DNA of 64,000 bases from positions 217,920 to 281,919 of the forward strand of contig NZ_JBNCAN010000001.1 of NCBI RefSeq assembly GCF_049808615.1, given 5' to 3'. The notes under the pieces were generated by a model. It saw only the letters and a list, made by a program, of their open reading frames with translations, ran no database searches and was not told the DNA's origin. Numbering within the stretch: the first letter of the stretch is position 1; each line of letters starts with the position of its first letter. A program made the position numbers and the translations under genes. Origin of the DNA: Modicisalibacter sp049808615. Lineage in GTDB: Bacteria; Pseudomonadota; Gammaproteobacteria; Pseudomonadales; Halomonadaceae. Positions 33,950-42,170 of this stretch are shown here, in pieces.

Positions 33950-36233
33950 TCATTCGCCACCAGTTGGGTAACAAGCTCTGTACCTGGGGCCGGGCGAAAC
34001 GATCGTCGATGAGATGGATCACGCCGCGATCCTCTTGGGTACGGATAACGCGCCCGGCGGCCTGGATCACCTTTTGCAGGCCGGGGTATAGATAGGTGTA
34101 GTCGTAACCGTCGCCGAACAGCGCGCCCATGCGCTGCTTGAACTGCTCGTTCACCGGGTTCACCTGAGGCAGCCCTAACGTGGCGATGAATGCACCGATC
34201 AGACGCTCGCCGGGCAGGTCGATGCCTTCGCCGAACACCCCGCCCAATACCGCGAAGCCTATGCCCCGGCCGCCCTCGTCAAAACGCGCGAGAAAATCCA
34301 GCCGCGCCGATTCATCCATGCGTCGCGACTGAGTCCAGACGGGAATATCCGGATGACGCTGACGGAGCATCCCAACGACCTGCTCGAGGTACTCGAAGCT
34401 GCTGAAAAACGCCAGATAGTTGCCCGGCTGGGCTGCGAACTGATTCGCCATCAACTCGACGATGGGCGCCAAGGAAGCCGCACGATGATGAAAGCGCGTC
34501 GAGACCCGGCCGGCGACCAGCACCGATAACTGCTCGGCGCGAAACGGCGATTCCACTTCCAACCAGGGTGTGTCCGTCGGCAACCCCAGTAGATCCCCGT
34601 AGTAGCGGCTCGGGCTCAGGGTCGCCGAGAACAGCACCGTGGCCCGGGAAGCCTCGAAGCGCGGCGTGAGAGATGCCGCCGGCACGACATTGCGCAGGCA
34701 CAGCGTCGACATCCCGCCCCCGCGCCTGCCGGGCCGCAATGTCATGTCGAACAATGAATGATCGTCGAACAATTCGGCGACGCGGCAGAAGTGCATGGTG
34801 TCGAAATAGAAGGCCTGCAGCATGCCATCAAGACCGGCGGGCTGCTCGGTAAGATAATCGGTGATGCTGGCAACGGCGTTATGCAAGGCACTCAACAACC
34901 TCGTCGGGAGCGAGTCGAGCACGCGATAGTCCGAAGACGCTCCCTCCTCCTTGACGCTTTTGTTGAGATCCCGCCACTGGCGATCGACGCGGTCCAACGC
35001 CCTCTTGAGCGCCGCGGGTGCTGCCCTGCGCAGCGCCTTGAAGGCGGCCTGATCCAGTTCGGCGCTGTACATGCGCCGGGCGCGCTCGACCAGGTTGTGA
35101 GCCTCGTCCACCAGCACCCCGATCCGCCATTGATTGGCGACGGTGAGACCGAAGAGCATGGCGTTGAGGTCAAAGTAGTAGTTGTAATCCCCTACCACCA
35201 CATCGCTCCAGCGCGTCAGTTCCTGGCTCAAATAGTAGGGGCAAAGGCCATGTTCCAACGCAACGCCCCGCAGTGCCGCCTGGTCGAGCGTTCCCATTTT
35301 CACTGCCGCCTGGCGAGCCCCGGGCAGGCGATCATAGAAGCCGTTGGCCAAGGGACAGGCCTCGCCGTGACAGGCCTTGTCGGGATGCTCGCAGGCCTTG
35401 TCCCGGGCCACCAGCTCGAGCACTCGCAGGGGCGACGGTTCTTGTTTACGCTCTAGCTCCTGTTCGGGCATGAGAGCGGACAGAGCGTGCAGGGCCAGTC
35501 GGCGACCAGGAGTCTTGGCGGCCAGGAAGAACAGCTTGTCCAGGCGCTGGGTGGGTAGCGCCTTGAGCATGGGAAACAGCGTGCCCAGGGTCTTGCCGAT
35601 GCCGGTGGGCGCCTGCAGCATCAGGCATCGCCCGGTACCGACCGCCTTGTAGACTGCCTCGGCCAGGGGGCGCTGGCCGGTGCGAAAGCTCGCGTAGGGG
35701 AAGCTCAGCTCGCCCAGGGCGCGATCGCGATCCGCCCGGTGCGCCAGCTCCTGATCGGCCCAGGCGATAAAGCGCTCGCACTGCCGCTCGAAGAAGCTCT
35801 CCAGCTCCGTCGCCGCAAACACCTCGCTGAGCGGCGTTTCCCGCTGGCTGACAATGTCGAAATAGACCAGGGCCAGACGAATCTCGTCTATCCCCCGGCT
35901 CTGGCACAGCAGATGGCCATAGATCTTTACCTGAGCCCAGTGCAGCGCACGGTGATTGGCCGGCATCAGCGCCAGGTCGCCGCGAAAGGTCTTCACCTCC
36001 TCGAGCTGGTTGCGCGCGGGATCATAACCATCCGCACGGCCACGCACCCGCAGGTGGCGATAACTCCCCTCGAGGGGAATCTCACGCTCATAATCGTCCC
36101 CGCGGCGCGCGGCCACCAGCGCATGACCGGCGATCCCCTCTCGAGCGGAGGGCGACGGCGTGAAACGCAGATCGAGATCGCCGGCCTTGGCGGTGAATTC
36201 GCAGAGGGCGCGAACCGCAACGCTGTAGTTCAT
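33906..36233 (-). CDS. XPD/DinG-like Fe-S DNA helicase with PD-(D/E)XK N-terminal domain
   Basis: A 775-residue superfamily 2 helicase. The first ~170 residues look like a Cas4/RecB-type PD-(D/E)XK domain (GRADGYDP, LEEVKTF, then HWAQVKIYGHLL). The helicase has Walker A QAPTGIGKTLGTLFP, a four-cysteine Fe-S cluster region (DKACEHPDKACHGEACPL and GLCPYY), the DEAH box VLVDEAHNL, and motif VI QAAGRVIRTQEDRG. Such proteins unwind 5'-3' and could process flaps. Its start overlaps the FAN1 stop by 4 bp, so the two are coupled and probably act together in crosslink or flap repair. Confidence 0.88.
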   Translation of the reverse strand: MNYSVAVRALCEFTAKAGDLDLRFTPSPSAREGIAGHALVAARRGDDYEREIPLEGSYRHLRVRGRADGYDPARNQLEEVKTFRGDLALMPANHRALHWAQVKIYGHLLCQSRGIDEIRLALVYFDIVSQRETPLSEVFAATELESFFERQCERFIAWADQELAHRADRDRALGELSFPYASFRTGQRPLAEAVYKAVGTGRCLMLQAPTGIGKTLGTLFPMLKALPTQRLDKLFFLAAKTPGRRLALHALSALMPEQELERKQEPSPLRVLELVARDKACEHPDKACHGEACPLANGFYDRLPGARQAAVKMGTLDQAALRGVALEHGLCPYYLSQELTRWSDVVVGDYNYYFDLNAMLFGLTVANQWRIGVLVDEAHNLVERARRMYSAELDQAAFKALRRAAPAALKRALDRVDRQWRDLNKSVKEEGASSDYRVLDSLPTRLLSALHNAVASITDYLTEQPAGLDGMLQAFYFDTMHFCRVAELFDDHSLFDMTLRPGRRGGGMSTLCLRNVVPAASLTPRFEASRATVLFSATLSPSRYYGDLLGLPTDTPWLEVESPFRAEQLSVLVAGRVSTRFHHRAASLAPIVELMANQFAAQPGNYLAFFSSFEYLEQVVGMLRQRHPDIPVWTQSRRMDESARLDFLARFDEGGRGIGFAVLGGVFGEGIDLPGERLIGAFIATLGLPQVNPVNEQFKQRMGALFGDGYDYTYLYPGLQKVIQAAGRVIRTQEDRGVIHLIDDRFARPQVQSLLPNWWRMTNSATVRPPRSRPD

Positions 36234-37924
36234 ATCCTGGCTTCGCCGTGCTGCCACTGTACATAACATACCGTGACTGGCATCCCATGCTCGGCGCAGA
36301 AGGCCAGCCAGCGCAGCTGATTGTCCTGCAGGCGATCTCCCGGCCCTTTCACCTCGATCATCCGGTAGCGCTGTCTGGGATCATCCTGCTCGGGCCAGAA
36401 TTGGATCAGATCCGGCAGGCCGGCGCGATTGGCCTTGATATCCCGCAGCAGGCGTTCGAACCAACGCTTGAGATGGTCGGCGGGAAAACAGGCCAACGCC
36501 TGCTCCAGTAGCGCCTCACTCAGGATGCCCCAGTGCACGAAGGGCGATTGCAGACCCTGTTTGGCGATGAAGTTCTCGCGAATCGTTTCCAGGTAGGCAT
36601 TCGAATCAAGCTGGGCCAGACAGGCGGCGAACAACTCCTCGCGACGAGCATGGAAATCCGGCCGCAGCAGATCCGCCGGGCCGGCGTGAAACGGGTGGAA
36701 GAAGGCGCCGGGCAGCGGCGCGAAGATCGCTTCCCAGCAAAGCAGGCCGAACAGCGAATTGATCAGCCCATTCTCGACGTAATGAACGGGCCCTTTCATC
36801 TCATCGAAATGCTCGCGCACCACGCTCTCAACGCAGAGGGGACCCTCGGGGCGTGGCAGTATCAAATCGATGCGCTCGACGGTTGCATTGGGCTCAGGCT
36901 GCAATTTGGGCAGACCCAGCTTGCGCCGCAGGCGCGGCAGAACTCGTTCGAGATGCTGAGACTCGGCCTCGCTTTCCGGCGCTTGCTTCATCTCGCGAGC
37001 CAATTCCAGGGCGGTGTCGAATGCCTCGAGGCGTTCCAGCACTCGCAGACGGCGAGATCGGGCACCGGGATGGATGCAATCGGCATACAGCGCCAGCGCG
37101 GTTTCCAGCAGCGCAGCGCGCTCGCAGTGCTGTCCCAGCAGGAACAGCAGCTTGGCGCGTCGGGATTCAAGCCAAGGGTTGTCGGCGAAAGATGGCGGCA
37201 CCTCAGCGAGCACATCTTCCAGTGGCACGCCCGCCTCGAAACGCTCCCGGCAGGCGTGCAGATGCAGATAAGCCTCCACATCGTCGCGACTCTGGAAGGC
37301 CCGGGAGTCATGGGTGAACGCCACGCGTTCATAACGAAAGACGCCCAGGTCGGCCAGCACGAATTCCGACCAGTCCTGGCGCAGATTGCCGAAGAACATC
37401 AGGCGCAAGCGATCACACAGGTCCATCAGCGGCAGCACATAGACGCAGTCATCACTTTGCGGGTACCAGGCACCAAAACGTCGGGTATCTTCAAAGGAGG
37501 GTCTGAGTCTCTCGAACAGTTCGGCCTTTCTGAGCGTCGCGCTGCCGATGTGGTCTTTGAAGGCGTCGACAAGTTCGGCCTTGGTCAGCAGGCCGAACAG
37601 CCGCTCCAGGCTCAGTTCCGGCGTGTCGTCGATCAACCCCTGGGCAATCAATGACTCGGCCGCGTCCCGGGTCGAGCCGATCTCGGAATAAGCGAGCTTG
37701 CTGGCCCGAAACAACGTCCCCTTGCGCATGATCATGCGCACCAGCAGGGCCTGGGAGGCACGGGGCAACGCGCGAAAGGACGCAATGAAGCCAAGTTCCC
37801 TAGCATCCAGCAGATCGCCGCAACGCTCCCCGACCCAATCGAGCACGAAGCGAAAGTTGATCAGATAGTAAAAGGGATCGTCCACCGACGCTGCGAAGGA
37901 GTGGGAAGCCAAAGCACTGTTCAT
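36230..37924 (-). CDS. FAN1-type structure-specific nuclease (VRR-NUC)
   Basis: A 564-residue protein resembling bacterial FAN1 (P. aeruginosa FAN1 is about the same size). The N-terminal half is an SAP-like/helical DNA-binding region (residues about 1-200), the middle is TPR-like helical, and the C-terminal VRR-NUC domain carries the nuclease residues: Glu384 in YVENGLINS, Asp505 in GLPDLIQFW, Glu524 and Lys526 in MIEVKGPGD, and Gln535 in DNQLRWL. FAN1 nucleases cut 5' flaps and unhook interstrand crosslinks. It is co-transcribed with the Fe-S helicase downstream. Confidence 0.88.
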   Translation of the reverse strand: MNSALASHSFAASVDDPFYYLINFRFVLDWVGERCGDLLDARELGFIASFRALPRASQALLVRMIMRKGTLFRASKLAYSEIGSTRDAAESLIAQGLIDDTPELSLERLFGLLTKAELVDAFKDHIGSATLRKAELFERLRPSFEDTRRFGAWYPQSDDCVYVLPLMDLCDRLRLMFFGNLRQDWSEFVLADLGVFRYERVAFTHDSRAFQSRDDVEAYLHLHACRERFEAGVPLEDVLAEVPPSFADNPWLESRRAKLLFLLGQHCERAALLETALALYADCIHPGARSRRLRVLERLEAFDTALELAREMKQAPESEAESQHLERVLPRLRRKLGLPKLQPEPNATVERIDLILPRPEGPLCVESVVREHFDEMKGPVHYVENGLINSLFGLLCWEAIFAPLPGAFFHPFHAGPADLLRPDFHARREELFAACLAQLDSNAYLETIRENFIAKQGLQSPFVHWGILSEALLEQALACFPADHLKRWFERLLRDIKANRAGLPDLIQFWPEQDDPRQRYRMIEVKGPGDRLQDNQLRWLAFCAEHGMPVTVCYVQWQHGEARI

Positions 37925-37998
37925 TTATCCATGATAGCAAGGAATGGATGGCTGGCAACAAGTGAATGGGATCAGCTCAGCGATTCCATTTTACGACG

Positions 37999-38412
37999 TC
38001 AATGAACCCAGTCTTCATAGACCAAGCCCGTTACACGACTGAACTCGCGCACATTACTGGTCACCAATATACAGCCGCTAGCGATGGCATGGCCTGCAAT
38101 GGCGCTGTCATTGTCGCCTATCGGCGTTCCTGCCTCGGTCAATTGACGCTTGGCCTCGAGCGTGGCATCTATCGCCGTCTTGTCCCAAGGCAAAATGGCA
38201 TCGAGTCGACACACAAATTCGTCCACGAGCTGCTTGTGCTTGGGTGACGCTTTCTTACCTATCTGGCCGTAGCGCATTTCTGCATAGGTAATGGCCGATA
38301 TGACGATTCTATTCTGCTTGCCAACTTCCTCGGTCAGGCGTTGCAGTAGCGATTCGGGGTGGTCGCGCATGATGAATGAACAGATACACGTATCGAGCAT
38401 ATAGGTATTCAC
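37999..38412 (-). CDS. vapC: VapC-type PIN-domain toxin
   Basis: A 137-residue type II toxin with the PIN-domain acidic residues: Asp7 in YMLDTCICS, Glu in ITYAEMRYG, Asp pair in GDNDSAIAGHA, and Asn/Arg in VTSNVREFSRV. VapC toxins are Mg2+-dependent RNases that cut tRNA or rRNA. The start overlaps the vapB stop by 4 bp. The pair occupies a 640-bp block between DNA-repair and iron genes. Confidence 0.92.
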   Translation of the reverse strand: MNTYMLDTCICSFIMRDHPESLLQRLTEEVGKQNRIVISAITYAEMRYGQIGKKASPKHKQLVDEFVCRLDAILPWDKTAIDATLEAKRQLTEAGTPIGDNDSAIAGHAIASGCILVTSNVREFSRVTGLVYEDWVH

Positions 38413-38639
38413 GGCTCGAAACGTCCTTCGTCAGTGACGATCGGGGGGCGTTCCTTCAAGAAATCAGCATCTGCCTCGGGCAGCGTTCTTAACGAACGCC
38501 AACTAGGACGGACAGGACGTAGCGTGATGGTATCGCCATCGCGGAGGATTTCTAGCTCAGTGACATCCTCGAACTCCATGTCCTTGGGCAGGCGAACAGC
38601 TTGATTCTTGCCATTCTTGAATATCGATACAGTGCGCAT
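38409..38639 (-). CDS. vapB: VapB-type antitoxin (AbrB fold)
   Basis: A 76-residue antitoxin. The N-terminal swapped-hairpin AbrB DNA-binding domain reads MRTVSIFKNGKNQAVRLPKDMEF, and the acidic C-terminal half (about residues 45-76) would wrap around VapC. It neutralises the toxin and represses its own promoter. Located directly upstream of vapC. Confidence 0.92.
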   Translation of the reverse strand: MRTVSIFKNGKNQAVRLPKDMEFEDVTELEILRDGDTITLRPVRPSWRSLRTLPEADADFLKERPPIVTDEGRFEP

Positions 38640-38817
38640 AGAAAGTCTCCAACTCGGATACAGCCTTGAATATGCAGAATCCCATCACCCTATGCAAGGC
38701 ATATGCAAATGATTGCAGTTAATCATCACACACTATCAGCGAGAGTCGAAACGCTTACGTAATCAGCAACCAGCTCCCCTCGTAGTGACATGTCGTCGCA
38801 GTAACGCAAATGAGGTT

Positions 38818-38836
38818 GAGAATAGCTATCATTGTC
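38818..38836. promoter_or_regulatory. Fur-box-like site upstream of the ftr operon
   Basis: Read on the minus strand, GACAATGATAGCTATTCTC matches the 19-bp Fur consensus GATAATGATAATCATTATC at 14 positions. It lies 41 bp before the P19-like gene, where iron-dependent repression of the uptake operon is expected. Confidence 0.6.
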
Positions 38837-38876
38837 AGGCAGGATCTTATCCCGCTAACATTAGCTTGGAGCCTTC

Positions 38877-39404
38877 ATGAAACCCTTGATTCTTGCCGCC
38901 CTGCCGCTTTCCCTATCGCTGTCCCTTGTTGCCACCCAGGCCCAGGCCCTCGAATACCCCATTGGCAAGCCGAAACTGGAGCATGGCATGGAGATCGCCG
39001 CGGTCTACCTGCAGCCGGTGACCATGGAGCCCGCGGGCGACTTGCCCGCCGAGAAGGCCGACGTACATTTGGAAGCGGACATTCACGCCTTGGAAGACAA
39101 TCCCAACGGCTTCGCGCCGGGAGCCTGGATCCCCTATCTCGACATCGACTACACCCTCATCAAACAGGGCAGCGAAGAAGCCATCGAGGGTAGCTTCATG
39201 CCGATGATGGCCAACGACGGCACCCACTACGGTGCCAACGTCAAGCTCGACGGGCCCGGCAAGTACCACCTGACCTACACCATCACCTCGCCCCAGTTGA
39301 AGCGCCATATCGACAAGGAAACCGGCGTGACGCCCTGGTACGACACCTTCCAGGTCAACTATGACTTCGTCTACGCCGGTACCGGCAAGAAAGGCGGTTA
39401 TTGA
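38877..39404 (+). CDS. ftrA: Periplasmic iron-binding protein, P19/FetP/FtrA family
   Basis: A 175-residue exported protein (signal peptide cleaved near AQA/LEYP). It matches the Tp34/P19/FetP family that binds Cu2+ and Fe in the periplasm of FTR1-type uptake systems. The metal-site residues are visible in LEHGMEIAA (His, Glu), FMPMMANDGTHYGANVKL (Met, Asp, His) and GKYHLTY (His). It is the first gene of a four-gene operon with cupredoxin, permease and ferredoxin components, matching FtrABCD of Bordetella and Brucella. Confidence 0.9.
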   Translation: MKPLILAALPLSLSLSLVATQAQALEYPIGKPKLEHGMEIAAVYLQPVTMEPAGDLPAEKADVHLEADIHALEDNPNGFAPGAWIPYLDIDYTLIKQGSEEAIEGSFMPMMANDGTHYGANVKLDGPGKYHLTYTITSPQLKRHIDKETGVTPWYDTFQVNYDFVYAGTGKKGGY

Positions 39405-39429
39405 TTCGATCCATTCCCGGAGTCCTTTT

Positions 39430-39771
39430 ATGAAGACAGCACTACATGGTTTGTTCCTGCTGGCCCTGGCGACTGTTCTTATTCAAGCCCAGGTTCAGGC
39501 CGCCGGCCTGCCGGCTTACGATCTTGACTTGCACAACGGCGAGCTCAAACCTCAGGAGCTTCACGTCAAGGCCGGCGAGCGTTTCAAGATCAACCTGCAT
39601 AATACCGGCAATACCCCGGTGGAGTTCGAAAGCCGCTCCCTGAGAAAGGAGAAGGTCATGGGCCCTGGGGTCGACTCCTTCGTGGTGATCCACCCGCTCA
39701 AGCCCGGGAAATACGACTTCTTTGACGAGTTTCATCTGCCCGATGCACAAGGCCTCGTCATCGCCGAATGA
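39430..39771 (+). CDS. ftrB: Cupredoxin-like periplasmic protein, FtrB-like
   Basis: A 113-residue exported protein. After a signal peptide (MKTALHGLFLLALATVLIQAQVQA in residues 1-24) it has a Cupredoxin_1 beta-sandwich (ELKPQELHVKAGERFKINLHNTGNTPVEFES). Loops with His and Met (FVVIHPLKPGKYDFFDEFH) may bind copper. In FTR systems the cupredoxin is thought to oxidise Fe2+ before permeation. Start ATG 39430 was chosen because it gives the signal peptide; it follows ftrA after 25 bp. Confidence 0.82.
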   Translation: MKTALHGLFLLALATVLIQAQVQAAGLPAYDLDLHNGELKPQELHVKAGERFKINLHNTGNTPVEFESRSLRKEKVMGPGVDSFVVIHPLKPGKYDFFDEFHLPDAQGLVIAE

Positions 39772-39786
39772 TTCAGGAGTCCCATC

Positions 39787-40650
39787 GTGAACGAACAGGT
39801 ACTTTTCATCGTCTGGCGCGAGAGCGTCGAGGCGATTCTGGTCGTAGGCATCGCCTACGCCTGGCTGAAACAGTCCGAGGCCCGCATCGGATTGCGCTAT
39901 CTCTGGCTGGGTGTATTCGGCGGTCTGGTACTGGCGGGTCTCATGGGCGTGGGTCTGATGAGCGCCGGCAGCTTTCTGCAGGGTCCGGCCCAGGACATGT
40001 TTCAGGCCGCCATGGTCTTGATCGCCTGCGTCTTGATCGTGCAAATGGTGCTATGGATGCGCGCTCATGGTCGCACCCTGAAAGCGGACATGCAGCGCGG
40101 CTTGCAGGATTCCGTGACCCAATCCCGTTATTGGGGTATCGCGCTGCTGGTCGCCATCGCCGTGGCCCGAGAAGGCTCCGAGACCATGGTATTTCTCTAC
40201 GGCATGGGCATGGCTCAATTACAAAGCGGTGGCATCGGTGGTTTTGTGTTGTCTGCTGCGGTCGGTTTCGTACTGGCGCTGATCACTTTCTGGATACTGC
40301 AACTGGGTACTCGGGTGTTTTCCTGGAAGCTTTTTTTCCGCATTACCGAGACCATGCTGCTGTTTCTCGCCGCCTCGCTGCTCGTCTCCGGCCTCGAGCG
40401 TCTCATTGGCCTGGGACTGTTGCCCACCGGTCCGGATCCACTATGGGATACCAGTGCCTGGTTGGATGATGGCAGCGGAATCGGCGGCATATTCGCCTCC
40501 TTCGCTGGATATCGTGCCTGGCCACCGTTCACCGTGGTCGCCGGCTACGCGGTCTACTGGATCGCGATACTCGGGCTTTTACGCTGGCAGCGTCGACGCA
40601 ACCAGTCCTCGCCTCGGCCGACACAGGCGATTGCCGCGGAGCAGCACTGA
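39787..40650 (+). CDS. ftrC: FTR1-family iron permease, FtrC-like
   Basis: A 287-residue inner-membrane permease with seven predicted helices. The two (R/K)ExxE iron-binding motifs of FTR1/EfeU proteins are present: RESVE in FIVWRESVEAILVVG (TM1) and REGSE in VAREGSETMVFLYG (TM4). The GTG start has an AGGAG ribosome site. The stop overlaps the next start (TGATG), indicating coupled translation. Confidence 0.92.
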   Translation: MNEQVLFIVWRESVEAILVVGIAYAWLKQSEARIGLRYLWLGVFGGLVLAGLMGVGLMSAGSFLQGPAQDMFQAAMVLIACVLIVQMVLWMRAHGRTLKADMQRGLQDSVTQSRYWGIALLVAIAVAREGSETMVFLYGMGMAQLQSGGIGGFVLSAAVGFVLALITFWILQLGTRVFSWKLFFRITETMLLFLAASLLVSGLERLIGLGLLPTGPDPLWDTSAWLDDGSGIGGIFASFAGYRAWPPFTVVAGYAVYWIAILGLLRWQRRRNQSSPRPTQAIAAEQH

Positions 40651-42074
40651 TGAGCGCCTGCCAAATCTCAGGCCAGACTTCAGCCCCGCGCAACCCTAGA
40701 TTGGCTGCCCTGGGCCACGCCATGCAGCGTCATCGAAAGGCGATTCAGGCCATCCAATGGGGCGTGGTGGGACTGTATGCCTTCTTGCTGCTGGTGCCGG
40801 CCTGGCTTCCCCTGCCGGATCATCGCGCACATATTCTCTCCAATCTGACGGTCTTCGCCGCCTTCGTGTTCTGGGGCATCTGGTGGCCATTCGTGCTGGT
40901 CAGCATGGTGCTGTTCGGGCGGCTCTGGTGTGGCGTATTCTGCCCGGAAGGATCGCTGTCGGAAGCCGCCAGCCGGATCGGCCTGGGCCGTCCTATTCCT
41001 CCCTGGATGCGCTGGAAGGGCTGGCCTTTCGTGGCCTTTCTCGGCACCACGCTGTATGGCCAGATGGCCAGCGTCTATCAATATCCCACTGGGGCGCTGG
41101 TGGTGCTGGGAGGCTCCACCGTGGCCGCGGTAGCGGTTGGACTCGTTTACGGCAAGGGCAAGCGGGTGTGGTGTCGGCACCTGTGCCCGGTGAATGGCGT
41201 CTTTGCGCTGCTCGCCAAACTTGCACCGGTACACTACCACGCTGATAAAAGCGCCTGGGAGGATTACAATCGCCAGGTCCGCCAGGGTGAGGCAGTGCGC
41301 CACTCTGCTCCGGATTGTGCACCACTGATTCCCCTCAAGCAGCTCGACAGTGCCAGCGACTGCCATATGTGCTCGCGCTGCAGCGGCTACAAGGACGCCA
41401 TGCGCCTCGAGGCGCGTAAACCCGGCAGCGAGCTGATCACGCCAAGTCGCGATCGCCCCGCCAGTGCCTGGGAGTTTCTGCTCCTGAATTTCGGACTGCT
41501 GGGTATCGCCATCGGCGCCTTTCATTGGACGGCCAGCCCCTGGTTCGTCCAGCTCAAACAGCTGAGCGCGGTCTGGCTGGTCAATCATGACTGGCTATGG
41601 CCGCTGGAAACCACTGCCCCCTGGTGGTTATTGACCAACTATCCGGCGCAGAACGATGTCTTCAATCTGCTCGACGGCGGCCTATTGATCGCCTACATCC
41701 TGGCGACCAGCATGGTCATGGGCACTCTGCTGAGTGGATGTCTGGCCCTGGCCAATCGCGCTCTGGGCACCTGGTCCTGGCAACGTCTGTGGCATCTGGC
41801 CTATGCCTTGATACCGCTGGGCGGGCTGGGGGTATTCCTCGGACTCTCCACCACCACGGTGACACTACTGCGCGGTGACGGTCTGCGTATGCTCTGGGCC
41901 AACGATGCCCGGGCGGCGCTGCTGATTTCCTGTAGCGCCTGGTGCTTATGGCTGAGCTGGAAGATCCTCGCCCGCTATGCCGGTGGCATGCGTCGCCTGC
42001 TCGCCCTGGGCGGAATGGCATTGGCGATCGGCGTGGTGCTGATGGCCTGGTGGCTGATGTTCTGGGGATGGTAA
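40650..42074 (+). CDS. ftrD: Polyferredoxin-type membrane protein, FtrD-like
   Basis: A 474-residue membrane protein with about eight helices and several Fe-S cysteine motifs: WCGVFCPEGSLSE, WCRHLCPVNGVF and DCHMCSRCSGY. It is NapH/CcoG-like and is the fourth component of Ftr-type ferrous-iron uptake, where it may take the electron released by iron oxidation. The start overlaps ftrC. Length and context agree with FtrD; the electron acceptor is not known. Confidence 0.85.
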   Translation: MSACQISGQTSAPRNPRLAALGHAMQRHRKAIQAIQWGVVGLYAFLLLVPAWLPLPDHRAHILSNLTVFAAFVFWGIWWPFVLVSMVLFGRLWCGVFCPEGSLSEAASRIGLGRPIPPWMRWKGWPFVAFLGTTLYGQMASVYQYPTGALVVLGGSTVAAVAVGLVYGKGKRVWCRHLCPVNGVFALLAKLAPVHYHADKSAWEDYNRQVRQGEAVRHSAPDCAPLIPLKQLDSASDCHMCSRCSGYKDAMRLEARKPGSELITPSRDRPASAWEFLLLNFGLLGIAIGAFHWTASPWFVQLKQLSAVWLVNHDWLWPLETTAPWWLLTNYPAQNDVFNLLDGGLLIAYILATSMVMGTLLSGCLALANRALGTWSWQRLWHLAYALIPLGGLGVFLGLSTTTVTLLRGDGLRMLWANDARAALLISCSAWCLWLSWKILARYAGGMRRLLALGGMALAIGVVLMAWWLMFWGW

Positions 42075-42170
42075 AACCCCTGGGAGGGCAAACAGAGTAC
42101 CGACATTCCTTGTCTTCATTGCTACGCTGAGAAAGCAATTCAAACAAAACACTGTGGCAAGGGATGACCT

